A stretch of 64,000 bases of DNA from an uncultured Victivallales bacterium (lineage in GTDB: Bacteria > Verrucomicrobiota > Lentisphaeria > Victivallales > UBA1829): positions 43,933-107,932 of the forward strand of contig CAKUDG010000008.1 in assembly GCA_934644965.1 (NCBI GenBank), written 5' to 3'. Position numbers and translations under genes: made by a program. The notes under the pieces are model-generated. The model was not told the DNA's origin. It made no database searches and worked only from the letters and a program-made list of their open reading frames with translations. Of the stretch, positions 1 through 8,055 are shown one piece after another; position 1 is the stretch's first letter, and every line of letters starts with the position of its first letter.

Positions 1-372
1 CTTCTGCGGGGGGGCGTAAAGAGCCAGGAGGGAGTCGAAATCATCTTTTCCCTGTCCGTTGCGGATGAGTCTCCGCTGTTCCGAGAGCAGCTCCACGGGA
101 CTGTTTTTCTGGAGCCGGATGTCCTGAATCGCGGGAGCCGTGACATCGAAACGGCGCATGGGAAGGCCGACTTCCACATAGGTGATTGTTCCGTCCTGAC
201 TCCGGACATTGCATGGAATCCAGCGGAATTCGTCCTCCCAGTTCTTTTCCGAAACCGGGACGGAAGGCGTTGGTGTTGTCGCTTCATGCCACAGAAACGG
301 CAGTGCCGCAAAAATCAGCAGCGCCACTCCGGCGGAGAAGAGTACTTTTTTTCGTCTTTTGCGTTCCGTCAT
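1..372 (-). CDS. Hypothetical membrane-anchored or secreted protein (partial, C-terminus off the left edge)
   Basis: The reading frame runs leftward from ATG at 372 and stays open to base 1, so about 124 residues of the N-terminus are visible. It starts with a basic stretch (MTERKRRKKV) followed by a hydrophobic segment at about residues 10-27, consistent with a signal anchor or signal peptide. A short Thr/Pro linker follows, then a soluble region. AGGA lies about six bases before the ATG. I do not recognise the family. Upstream on the same strand is the DUF4432 gene, 87 bases away, so co-transcription is possible. Confidence 0.65.
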   Translation of the reverse strand, partial: MTERKRRKKVLFSAGVALLIFAALPFLWHEATTPTPSVPVSEKNWEDEFRWIPCNVRSQDGTITYVEVGLPMRRFDVTAPAIQDIRLQKNSPVELLSEQRRLIRNGQGKDDFDSLLALYAPPQK

Positions 373-459
373 GATTTTTCCTGTCCGGGGAATGTGTGAA
401 GATGTTTGATCGGGAGCATTGCGGGCAACGGGTGTTTCGGATGAATCTGTCCCGGACTG

Positions 460-1464
460 TCAGGCGTCCGTGATTTTCAAGCGGAGAAGGGTCTCAAAGC
501 TTTCGCCTTCCGCAAGAGTTTTCAGCGTGTGGAATTTTTCCTCCTCTGCGCGAGACCCTTCCACGTGAGAGGTTCCGGGTTCCATTCCCAGAACATATTC
601 TCCTTCTCCGAACTGTTTCCACTGAGTGAAGAACGGCAGTTCCTTTTTCCTCCATGAAACGGTGAAACGGAGCTTCGATTCCGGATTTTCCAGATTCATT
701 TCCGCCATTCCGTCCGGATTTGCGGGCAGATCGTGATAGAAGCATTGCTCCTGATACTCGGGAAGCGGTTCATGGCAGTGTGCCCATTCAGCGAGTCCGG
801 CAGCTGCGCACTCGTCCCTCGGTGTCACGGGGTGATCTGTCGGGAAGAGTTTTGCGGAGGCGTCGAGAAGGGGCCATCCGAGATTGATATGGTAGAGAAT
901 GCCTGCGTGTGTGCTTCGGAATCCGGTATTTTCTATTCTGTCGCTGAGTTCAATGAGATTTTCGCGGGTACTGCAGCGGAGAGTCCGGGTAAGGGTCAGG
1001 TTTTCGCCGAAGACGCGGACTTCGCGGACTGTGCCCCGGATGGTGAAAAGTCTTTCTTCGCCTTCCCATTTTTCTTCACAGACGACTTGTTCGGCGGGGA
1101 GATTGTCAATGCGCCCGTGAAGCCCGAATTTTTCTCCCTGGAATTCGCAGGGGGCTCCGACGTTGCGGAGTCCGGATGTGACGAGAAGTCCTCCTCCGAA
1201 ATTTCTCAGCCATTCCGCCGCATTGTGTTCAAAAAAGGCGGGATGGCGGAATCCGCATGGAGAAAGCCAGGCCAGGGATTTCCCTTGAAAACGGGCGTCT
1301 CCGATATCCATCCCGCGGTCAATGAGAATGCGGAAGAAGAGTCCGCGTCCGTTATCGACTTCGATTGCGCGCACTCCGCGTTCGGATCCGTCATCAAGCA
1401 CGACTTTCCGGATTCCGCCAAGCTGTTGTGCGCTCCCGATTTTTTTCCTGAGTGTGCTGGACAA
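460..1464 (-). CDS. DUF4432 family aldose-epimerase-like protein
   Basis: 334 residues, the usual length of the DUF4432 family, which has the galactose mutarotase fold. Recognisable family segments are RGMDIGDARFQGKSLAWLSP (residues about 49-68), GGGLLVTSGLRN (about 90-101) followed by GLHGRI, and the C-terminal GMEPGTSH. Family members bind a sugar or sugar phosphate, but the substrate is generally not known, so I do not assign a reaction. The start is TTG at 1464 with GAGGTG just upstream. No signal peptide is seen, so it is probably cytoplasmic. Its upstream side is the first intergenic repeat block. Confidence 0.8.
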   Translation of the reverse strand: MSSTLRKKIGSAQQLGGIRKVVLDDGSERGVRAIEVDNGRGLFFRILIDRGMDIGDARFQGKSLAWLSPCGFRHPAFFEHNAAEWLRNFGGGLLVTSGLRNVGAPCEFQGEKFGLHGRIDNLPAEQVVCEEKWEGEERLFTIRGTVREVRVFGENLTLTRTLRCSTRENLIELSDRIENTGFRSTHAGILYHINLGWPLLDASAKLFPTDHPVTPRDECAAAGLAEWAHCHEPLPEYQEQCFYHDLPANPDGMAEMNLENPESKLRFTVSWRKKELPFFTQWKQFGEGEYVLGMEPGTSHVEGSRAEEEKFHTLKTLAEGESFETLLRLKITDA

Positions 1465-1638
1465 GGGGACACCTCAATTCCTTTTGTCTGACTGCCTGAT
1501 CGCTTTTCTCTTCAGGATTTTCCTTTACCGTGACAGGCAAAACTCATTATTCCATACTATAATAACATTGTTTTTTCGTAATACAAATTCTCCCTGCGGG
1601 GGAAAATCAAAACTGCGGCAAAATACGCTAAAACTACG

Positions 1639-1868
1639 GAAAAATGTGCTGGGCATTTTTCTCGCGGTCAAGGTCTGTGGACCTTGTCGCGGTCCAGCGG
1701 CGAGACGCTGGCCGCCGGAGGCAAAAAAAGAAAAAATTTGCGAAGCAACAAAAAAATGATATTGCGAAGCAAAAAACTACGGAAAAATGCGCTGAGCATT
1801 TTTCTCGAGGTCAAGGTCCGTGACCTTGTCGCGGTCCAGCGGCGAGACGCTGGCCGCCGGAGGCAAAA
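1639..1868 (+). repeat. Intergenic repeat block 1, two copies of unit A
   Basis: Two copies begin at GAAAAATG 1639 and 1782 (143 bases apart). Each unit contains, in order, a hairpin with arms GAAAAATGC and GCATTTTTC, a hairpin CAAGGTC-loop-GACCTTG, and a hairpin CCAGCG-loop-CGCTGG ending in GCCGGAGGC. They are separated by A/T-rich sequence containing the small palindrome TTGCGAAGCAA. The first copy has one extra base in the second hairpin. The same unit occurs at 42.5, 56.1 and 63.6 kb. It lies in the divergent gap between the DUF4432 gene and tRNA-Leu. Confidence 0.9.
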
Positions 1869-1909
1869 TAAATAAAATAAATAAAATAAAAAATAAATAA
1901 ATAAAAAAA
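1869..1909. repeat. A/T low-complexity spacer (AAATA repeats)
   Basis: An almost pure run of AAATA/AATAA words separates unit A from unit B. Shorter versions of the same spacer occupy the same position at 42.7 kb and, inverted, at 56.1 kb. Confidence 0.8.
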
Positions 1910-1986
1910 GCATGAGGGCTGCTCGCCCTCATACTCCCCGGCTCTCGCTGCATTCCCTGCACCCGGCAGGCGATGCCTGCCGTATT
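1910..1986 (+). repeat. Intergenic repeat block 1, unit B
   Basis: Unit B starts with a hairpin ATGAGGGC-loop-GCCCTCAT and ends with a hairpin CGGCAGGC-loop-GCCTGCCG followed by TATTT. Copies are present at 42726-42803 (same orientation) and twice at 55925-56107 (inverted). It always follows unit A on the downstream side. Confidence 0.88.
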
Positions 1987-2062
1987 TACTTCCCCCACTT
2001 CCTGAATGCTGGATGGCAAAAATCCCGGATATGAAAAATCTTATTTTCTTCCTCTTTTCAGC

Positions 2063-2091
2063 TTGACATCTCCTGTTCTTGATGTTACAGT
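2063..2091 (+). promoter_or_regulatory. Predicted sigma70-type promoter of tRNA-Leu
   Basis: TTGACA at 2063-2068 and TACAGT at 2086-2091 are separated by 17 bases. The predicted start would fall about 25 bases before the mature tRNA 5' end. The perfect -35 box and optimal spacing make this one of the clearest promoters in the window. Confidence 0.7.
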
Positions 2092-2123
2092 AATGAATCA
2101 TCCCCAGTAACGGATGTTTTTGT

Positions 2124-2207
2124 GCTCGGGTGGCGGAATGGCAGACGCGCTAGCTTGAGGTGCTAGTGGAGCGATCCGTGGGAGTTCGAGTCTCCCCTCG
2201 AGCACCA
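2124..2207 (+). tRNA. tRNA-Leu (anticodon GAG)
   Basis: 84 bases including an encoded CCA. The acceptor stem 2124-2130 pairs with 2197-2203 with one G-U pair. The anticodon arm has stem CTAGC/GCTAG and loop TTGAGGT, giving anticodon GAG (reads CUC). A long variable arm follows, as expected for class II tRNAs, and the T arm contains GTTCGAG. It is transcribed alone. Confidence 0.97.
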
Positions 2208-2368
2208 TTTTTTTCTGAAACTCTGTTGTTCCCTGACTGTTTTTCGCCTTTTCTTTCTTTTTTCTTATTTCTTTCGTCTCCTTGTCTCCAGAGGAGAAAA
2301 TTCGATTTTGAAGTTTGAAACGGTTCATGAAAATATTTCCCGTAAAAAAACAGAAGGAGTCCCGGCCC

Positions 2369-4903
2369 ATGAAGGAAAATTGGAGCGGAAAAATTCCAAA
2401 CGGAAGAATTCTGAACGGAAGAGTTTTAAAAAGATTATCTTCTTTCTGTGAATATTCAGGGGCCTGGACTTTTCTAATCTGTCTGAGCGCTTTCTGCCTG
2501 ATGCTTTCCCCTGTTCCGGAAATGCAGGGTGCGGAACTTTCCGTGAAGGAAGGCGAGCCGGCCCGTTCCGGGCTTTTCCTGACTTCCTCAGGAGCCGTTC
2601 CATCCTCTCCGGCAGGAGTGGAAGTTTTACGGGAAAAGGATTCCCTTTCCATTGCAATCATCCAATACCTGGATCCGGAAACGCCCCTTGTGTCCAAGGG
2701 ATCTGAACAGGAGCCTGAAAAGATCTTTCATGGCAATGCGATGGAACTGTTTCTGGCGCCGCATCCGGAAGATCCGCTGAAATATTATCAGTTCGGCGTG
2801 AATCCGGAAGGAGTGTTGTATCAGGCGCAGGGACTGGATCCTTCGTGGCGTCCCCTGAAGACGGTGCACGTTTCCGTCGAACGCGGGAAGGACTTCTGGC
2901 GGAGCGTCTTCCATATTCCTGCGGGCGCATTCGGAGAAGATCCGATTGTTGACGGGAAAACCTTGTGGCGGGCGAATTTTGTCTGCAGTTCCGGCAACTG
3001 GGCCGGGACCGGAGATCTCCACAGCCCTTCCACATTCGGTTTTCTTTTCTTCGGTGGAAAAACGGAGCCCCTGCGTGTGGACGAGCTTTTCTGCCGGGAT
3101 GGGAATTTCCATGTGTCGCTGGAAAAACAGCTTCCCGTTTCCCTGCAGGTCCATGCAAACGGGAAAGTGTTTGAGATGCCGTCCGGAGTCCCGCATCTGA
3201 ATCTGAAAATTCCCGTGCGAGGAGCAGAGACCGGAATGGGGAAAACGGAAATCCTCCACAAGGATTTGCTTCCGCTTTCCATTACTGCGTATGAGGTTTC
3301 GGAACCCCCTGTTCCGAAGAAGAAAGCCGTTCCGGAAAGCTCCGCTTCAGGGAAGGGGGAAAGTTCTTCCGGGAAACGTGTGTTTTCGCTGGAAACTTAT
3401 TCCGGCGGGGACCGTCCTGAATACCTGAATCTGGACCGCTATTATTATGATATGGATTCATTTTCCCCGTCCTCTTCATCTCCTTCCTCCTCAGCGCCGG
3501 GAGCGGAGACGGAGGAGAAGGGGAACGCAATCCGCCTGTCCTATGAAGCTCCCGGATTCGCCGCCGGATCCGGGACCTGCCGGATTCACATTTCCGGGAT
3601 TGGTCATGAATATGAAAAGGAGTTTCCCGCCGCTGCGGAAAAAGGAATGCTCGAACTTAAAGGGATTTCTCCGGGAGAGTACCTGTTCCGGATAGAGAAC
3701 AGGACGCAGTATGCCTCCTGCGGTTTTTCCGTCCGCACTCCGGTCGAGCTGCGGGAGAGGAGGGTGGAATCTCAGGATTCTCTCAGTTCGTCCGGAAAGC
3801 CCGGGAAGGGAAGAAAACAGGACGGTGAAGTGCAGAAGGACGAAAAGAGAGGAGAAAACGGGGGAGGGATGAATGGGGGGAAAGTCGGACAGTTTCCGGA
3901 AAAGATGGAGGAGAGGGGGGGCTTGCTGCTTTCAACGGAGAAGGATCCCCGCGCACTGTTTGAGAGGAGCTCTTCCGGGGAGCTTCTTCCCTTTTATCCG
4001 ATTGTGGGAGAGAAGCTGAGATCGGACCTTTCGATTGTTTCCTGTCTTGCCTATCGTTTTGTCCGGACCCCCGCGGCCGGATATCTTTTTGAAACGGGGA
4101 TTGAAGGTCAGGAGAGTCTGGCTTCGGCGGAGATTCAGCGGAACGCGGGGAAGAAGCCGGGGTGCTGGCTTTTCCGGATGTCCTATGAAGCGCAGATGCC
4201 TGTGCTGGAACGTCAGGAGAACGGGGAAATTCTGATCCGGGAAAACAGTGCGGAATTTTACGCGGAGATCTACCGGCGCCTGAAAAGGAAACATCCCGGC
4301 ACGCTTTTTTCGATACAGATCGACAGCCAGATCCATTCCGGGACCTTCGCCCGGAACTGCGACGTGTTTGAGACCGCATACTGGGGATCCTCCTATGCGC
4401 CTGCGATGCTTCTGCGCCTGGCGGATGATCTGGCCGAGACACGGAAGACGGCGGGAGAAAAGCCTGTTCTGTTCTGGCTTGGCGCTTCGATCCCGAACGG
4501 GCGGATCCGGACTGCGGACGAGCTTCGCTGTGCGGTATATCTTTCCATTCTCCGCGGGATGTCCGGGAATGTGATTCATCTGGGGCACGGCGGGGTGCCG
4601 GAGTCCCGGACGCGTGTCTGGTCGCTGTTGAAGGGGATTCAGAGTGACGTGGCACTTTGGTATCGGGACTGGATCGAATCCGTTCCCGTTCCGTTTACTG
4701 TCGGGGGCAGGGGAGTGGAAGCGTCTGTACGGGAAGGGGGAGGGAAACGGCATCTTCTTGCAGTGAATCTACTACCCTGTGAAAACGTGCTGACGCTTGG
4801 AGGAGATGGCGCGGATCCGGGGATGAAAAAGGAATTTCGGCTTCCTCCGTACGGCGTGCTGCATCTGGAATGGGGGAAAGAGTCCTTCCTGGGGGGCATC
4901 TGA
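2369..4903 (+). CDS. Large secreted protein with a CBM9-like N-terminal region, function unknown
   Basis: About 844 residues from ATG 2369, chosen because AAGGAG lies nine bases upstream; the frame is open further back to a TTG at 2315. A long N-region is followed by a hydrophobic segment (AWTFLICLSAFCLMLSP) and a likely signal-peptidase site near QGAELSV, so the protein is probably exported. The segment after it, including a YYQFGVNPEGVLYQAQG stretch, resembles the beta-sandwich regions (CBM9/DOMON-like) common in glycan-related secreted proteins; this is a weak match by eye. The middle is rich in Ser, Lys and Glu and looks disordered. The C-terminal third could be a glycosidase-like barrel but I see no diagnostic motif. 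Confidence 0.75.
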   Translation: MKENWSGKIPNGRILNGRVLKRLSSFCEYSGAWTFLICLSAFCLMLSPVPEMQGAELSVKEGEPARSGLFLTSSGAVPSSPAGVEVLREKDSLSIAIIQYLDPETPLVSKGSEQEPEKIFHGNAMELFLAPHPEDPLKYYQFGVNPEGVLYQAQGLDPSWRPLKTVHVSVERGKDFWRSVFHIPAGAFGEDPIVDGKTLWRANFVCSSGNWAGTGDLHSPSTFGFLFFGGKTEPLRVDELFCRDGNFHVSLEKQLPVSLQVHANGKVFEMPSGVPHLNLKIPVRGAETGMGKTEILHKDLLPLSITAYEVSEPPVPKKKAVPESSASGKGESSSGKRVFSLETYSGGDRPEYLNLDRYYYDMDSFSPSSSSPSSSAPGAETEEKGNAIRLSYEAPGFAAGSGTCRIHISGIGHEYEKEFPAAAEKGMLELKGISPGEYLFRIENRTQYASCGFSVRTPVELRERRVESQDSLSSSGKPGKGRKQDGEVQKDEKRGENGGGMNGGKVGQFPEKMEERGGLLLSTEKDPRALFERSSSGELLPFYPIVGEKLRSDLSIVSCLAYRFVRTPAAGYLFETGIEGQESLASAEIQRNAGKKPGCWLFRMSYEAQMPVLERQENGEILIRENSAEFYAEIYRRLKRKHPGTLFSIQIDSQIHSGTFARNCDVFETAYWGSSYAPAMLLRLADDLAETRKTAGEKPVLFWLGASIPNGRIRTADELRCAVYLSILRGMSGNVIHLGHGGVPESRTRVWSLLKGIQSDVALWYRDWIESVPVPFTVGGRGVEASVREGGGKRHLLAVNLLPCENVLTLGGDGADPGMKKEFRLPPYGVLHLEWGKESFLGGI

Positions 4904-5010
4904 TATTTTAAAGGAAATTTCCTTGAAAAGGGGGGAAGGCAGAATTATATTGATGTCCCTGTGATTCAAAAAAAAAGCGTGAAAAAACCTGATTTTTTCA
5001 AAAAAAGCAT

Positions 5011-5054
5011 TTGAAATGAGAAGAAAGAGAGATATTGTATAAGCTCGTTTGTCG
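5011..5054 (+). promoter_or_regulatory. Predicted promoter of tRNA-Thr/tuf with conserved downstream 12-mer
   Basis: TTGAAA at 5011-5016 and TATTGT at 5033-5038 are 16 bases apart. Four bases after the -10 comes GCTCGTTTGTCG (5043-5054), which is identical in sequence and placement to the one behind the predicted rpsL promoter (18704-18715). Confidence 0.6.
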
Positions 5055-5097
5055 TTGATTTGTGTCTTCGCGACAGTTTGCGGAGGGGAAGACAACT

Positions 5098-5173
<76 letters not shown>

Positions 5174-5329
5174 GATATCAGCGGGGCGGGCATGCGGAGG
5201 AGCGGCGGAGCTTGACGCTTGCGATGGCAGTTCGGGATTTTTTTATTTTTTATGATGATATAAGACAAAAAGGCATTATTTAAAGAAGGCATACAGCCCC
5301 AGGGCTAAGTCACAAAAGGAGAATACGAA

Positions 5330-6538
5330 ATGGCAAAGGAAAAGTTCGAAAGAACAAAACCGCATGTCAACGTTGGCACCATCGGACACGTTGACCATGG
5401 CAAGACAACTCTGACTGCCGCGATCACGCATGTGCAGAATCTGAAGGGTCTTGCGGACTACATTCCCTACGATCAGGTTGCCAAGGCTTCCGAGTCCCAG
5501 GGACGTCGTGACTCTACCAAGATTCTCACGATTGCAACCTCTCACGTTGAATATCAGAGCGACACCCGCCACTATGCGCACGTCGACTGCCCGGGGCATG
5601 CGGACTATGTGAAGAACATGATTACCGGAGCCGCTCAGATGGACGGAGCCATTCTGGTGGTGAGTGCGGTTGACGGCCCGATGCCTCAGACCCGTGAGCA
5701 CATTCTTCTTGCGTGCCAGGTCGGCGTTCCCCGGATTGTGGTGTTCCTGAACAAGGTTGACCTTGTGGATGATCCGGAGCTTCTCGACCTCATCGAGATG
5801 GAAATCCGCGAACTTCTGGACAAATATGGTTTTGACGGCGACAACACCCCGATTGTGAAGGGCGCCGCTTATCCCGCACTTCAGGCGACCGATCCGAATG
5901 CGCCGGAATGCAAATGCATCCAGGATCTGATGGAAGCGATCGACACCTGGGTTCCGGAACCTGTCCGTGACGTTGATCTTCCGTTCCTGATGCCGATTGA
6001 AGACGTGTTCTCGATCGAAGGACGCGGAACGGTTGTGACCGGCAGAGTGGAACGCGGAGTTGTGAAGGTTGGCGACACCTGCGAAATCATCGGTCTGAAG
6101 GATACGGCGAAGACCACGATTACGGGTGTTGAAATGTTCCGCAAGGAACTCAGCCAGGGGCAGGCGGGCGACAACATCGGCTGTCTTCTTCGCGGCACGA
6201 AGAAAGAGGATGTGGAACGCGGCCAGGTTCTTGCGAAGCCGGGTTCGATCACTCCGCACACGAAATTCACGGCCGAGATCTACGTTTTGTCGAAGGAAGA
6301 GGGTGGACGTCATTCTCCGTTCTTCTCGAACTATCGTCCCCAGTTCTACTTCCGGACGACCGACGTGACTGGGATCATCACGCTTCCCGAAGGCGTGGAA
6401 ATGGTGATGCCCGGCGACAAGGTTTCGATCTCTGTTGAACTGATTGCGCCGATTGCCATGGAGAAGACGCAGCGCTTCGCCATTCGTGAAGGCGGACGTA
6501 CGGTTGCATCCGGACGTGTGACGGAGATTCTTGCCTGA
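5330..6538 (+). CDS. tuf: Elongation factor Tu with an unusual switch I segment
   Basis: 402 residues. EF-Tu delivers aminoacyl-tRNA to the ribosome using GTP. The P-loop is GHVDHGKT (residues 19-26), the switch II motif DCPGHADY contains the catalytic His at 90, and NKVD gives guanine specificity; beta-barrel domains II and III follow with GRGTVVTGRVERG and FYFRTTDVTG. Odd: between Y47 and Y75 the usual APEEK-RGITIN sequence is replaced by ASESQGRRDSTKILTIA, five residues longer. The Mg-binding Thr appears kept (T67). AAAGGAG precedes the ATG. It follows tRNA-Thr and precedes rpmG. Confidence 0.98.
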   Translation: MAKEKFERTKPHVNVGTIGHVDHGKTTLTAAITHVQNLKGLADYIPYDQVAKASESQGRRDSTKILTIATSHVEYQSDTRHYAHVDCPGHADYVKNMITGAAQMDGAILVVSAVDGPMPQTREHILLACQVGVPRIVVFLNKVDLVDDPELLDLIEMEIRELLDKYGFDGDNTPIVKGAAYPALQATDPNAPECKCIQDLMEAIDTWVPEPVRDVDLPFLMPIEDVFSIEGRGTVVTGRVERGVVKVGDTCEIIGLKDTAKTTITGVEMFRKELSQGQAGDNIGCLLRGTKKEDVERGQVLAKPGSITPHTKFTAEIYVLSKEEGGRHSPFFSNYRPQFYFRTTDVTGIITLPEGVEMVMPGDKVSISVELIAPIAMEKTQRFAIREGGRTVASGRVTEILA

Positions 6539-6563
6539 CGTGCGGCGTCGGATTGAATCAGAA

Positions 6564-6600
6564 CGCCCCGTCCTTTTTTACGAGAAAGGCGGGGCGGTTT
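6564..6600 (+). terminator. Hairpin after tuf, probable terminator or attenuator
   Basis: CGCCCCG plus CCTTT (6564-6576, with one bulged T) pairs with AAAGG plus CGGGGCG (6585-6596), followed by GTTTC. The stem is strong but the T-run is short, so partial termination between tuf and rpmG is more likely than complete termination. Confidence 0.6.
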
Positions 6601-6628
6601 CATCAAAACATGGATATTGAGACGTATC

Positions 6629-6778
6629 ATGCGTGAGATTATTATACTGGAATGCACGGAATGCAAGCGCCGGAATTATACGAGCACGAAGGAAAAGAAA
6701 AATACTCCGGGCCGTTTTGAGAAGAAGAAATACTGCAAGTTCGACCGCAAGCACACTGTGCACAAGGAGACGAAGTAA
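6629..6778 (+). CDS. rpmG: 50S ribosomal protein L33
   Basis: 49 residues, normal length for L33. The N-terminal REIIILECTECKRRNY and the C-terminal RKHTVHKETK are typical. The zinc-ribbon form of L33 has two CxxC pairs; here the first pair is intact (C9, C12) but the second has only C36, with Asp at position 39. It lies between tuf and tRNA-Trp, the classical position before secE-nusG. Confidence 0.95.
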   Translation: MREIIILECTECKRRNYTSTKEKKNTPGRFEKKKYCKFDRKHTVHKETK

Positions 6779-6944
6779 GGCTGCAGTTTTTCCGGCATAC
6801 AGATTTGCAGTCTGAAGCCCGGTGCGGGGAATGGAACAGAGAAAAAGCGCGCATGTGAAGAAGCAGCGGCGCGTGATGCACCTGGGGATAGGGCGTAGAA
6901 AGCCCGGAAGGAAAGAGAATGCCGGGCATGAAAGAAGATCATAC

Positions 6945-7020
6945 AGGAGTGTAGCTCAGTTGGTAGAGCAGCGGTCTCCAAAACCGCAGGTCGTGAGTTC
7001 GAGCCTCTCCGCTCCTGCCA
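6945..7020 (+). tRNA. tRNA-Trp (anticodon CCA)
   Basis: 76 bases with encoded CCA. Acceptor AGGAGTG pairs with CGCTCCT (one T-G pair), the anticodon arm is GCGGT/ACCGC with loop CTCCAAA (anticodon CCA), and the discriminator base is G, the expected identity element for tRNA-Trp. The rpmG-trnW-secE-nusG order is widely conserved. Confidence 0.97.
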
Positions 7021-7119
7021 TATTTTATTTTATTCAGGAGGCGAGATCCCGGGGGTCTGGGTCCGGAAACGGGATGAAGCCTGTCAGAAGAACGGACCGG
7101 AAATGGATATTCACTGGCA

Positions 7120-7314
7120 ATGAGCATCTTTGCTAAAATAAGAATTTTCATTGAAAACACGATGGAGGAGATGCGGAAGAGCAACTGGCCGACGAGGGAC
7201 CAGCTGCTGGAATCCACACTTCTTGTTTTGGTGGCTCTTGTGATCACGGCTGCGTTTGTTGCCGGTGTAGACCAGATACTGTACAGAGTGATTACGTTTC
7301 TGACCACTTTTTGA
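7120..7314 (+). CDS. secE: Preprotein translocase subunit SecE
   Basis: 64 residues, the short single-span form of SecE. It has the conserved amphipathic helix with EEMRKSNWPTRDQL (residues about 16-29) followed by one transmembrane segment (about 33-55). SecE stabilises SecY in the inner-membrane translocon. It starts 99 bases after tRNA-Trp and is followed 67 bases later by nusG, the standard order. Confidence 0.95.
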   Translation: MSIFAKIRIFIENTMEEMRKSNWPTRDQLLESTLLVLVALVITAAFVAGVDQILYRVITFLTTF

Positions 7315-7381
7315 GTGCAGGTGGCCGGATTACACACAGAGTTGAAAGAAATCTGCGGAAGCTCTCGGGAATAGGAAACGA

Positions 7382-7960
7382 ATGATGGACGGTGAGATAG
7401 ACAGAAGCAAAGGGCAGTGGTTTGTTCTCCATACGCTTTCCGGGTATGAAAAACGTGTGAAGGAGAACATAGAGAAGCAGATGCAGCTTGAGGACTCGAC
7501 ACTTCCCGTCTATGAGGTACTGATTCCCATGGAGAGGGTGTCTGAGATCAAGAACGGGAAACGGACCTATGCGGACCGGAAATTTTTTCCGGGCTATGTT
7601 CTGATCCGGATGGATTTGTATAAGGATGACAACAGTCTGAATGAGAAGGCGTGGTATTTTATTCGTGACATTCAGGGAGTGATCTCCTTCATTGGCGGCG
7701 GGGATCGACCGCAGCCGCTGTCTGAATCCGAGGTGAAGGATCTGATGCGTCAGATCGTCTCTCCAGAGGAGAAGGCGAAGCCGAAGATACAGTACGAGAT
7801 TGGCGAGACAGTCCGAATCAAGGACGGAGCGTTTGAGAATTTTGAAGGTGTGATAGAAGAGATAGATGCGGAACGCGGGAAACTGAAACTGATGGTTTCG
7901 ATATTCGGGCGTTCCACACCGGTTGAATTGGAGTTCTGGCAGGTCGGCCGTGAAGAGTAA
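7382..7960 (+). CDS. nusG: Transcription termination/antitermination factor NusG
   Basis: 192 residues. The N-terminal NGN domain opens with WFVLHTLSGYEKRVKENIE and includes the FPGYVLIRMDL segment; the C-terminal KOW domain contains GETVRIKDGAFENFEGVIEEI and ends with the beta strands ISIFGRSTPVELEF-like sequence. NusG binds RNA polymerase and couples it to Rho or to S10. Two Met codons begin the ORF (7382 and 7385); AGGA six bases before 7382 favours the first. Confidence 0.96.
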   Translation: MMDGEIDRSKGQWFVLHTLSGYEKRVKENIEKQMQLEDSTLPVYEVLIPMERVSEIKNGKRTYADRKFFPGYVLIRMDLYKDDNSLNEKAWYFIRDIQGVISFIGGGDRPQPLSESEVKDLMRQIVSPEEKAKPKIQYEIGETVRIKDGAFENFEGVIEEIDAERGKLKLMVSIFGRSTPVELEFWQVGREE

Positions 7961-8055
7961 GTAGCTCTTGAGGGCCGGAAACTCATGATATCATAGTGCC
8001 GCGGCGTGGGAGGGAGCCTGTCATTCCGAACCATGGCGCGGGAACGGAGAATAAG

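Noticed and set aside
1668..1913. Open frames of 60-90 codons inside the repeat units (also at 42.5, 55.9 and 63.6 kb) with recurring peptides such as RRPASRRWTATRS
   Set aside because: They arise from the repeat sequence itself, appear in several frames and lack ribosome sites. They are translations of repeats, not genes.
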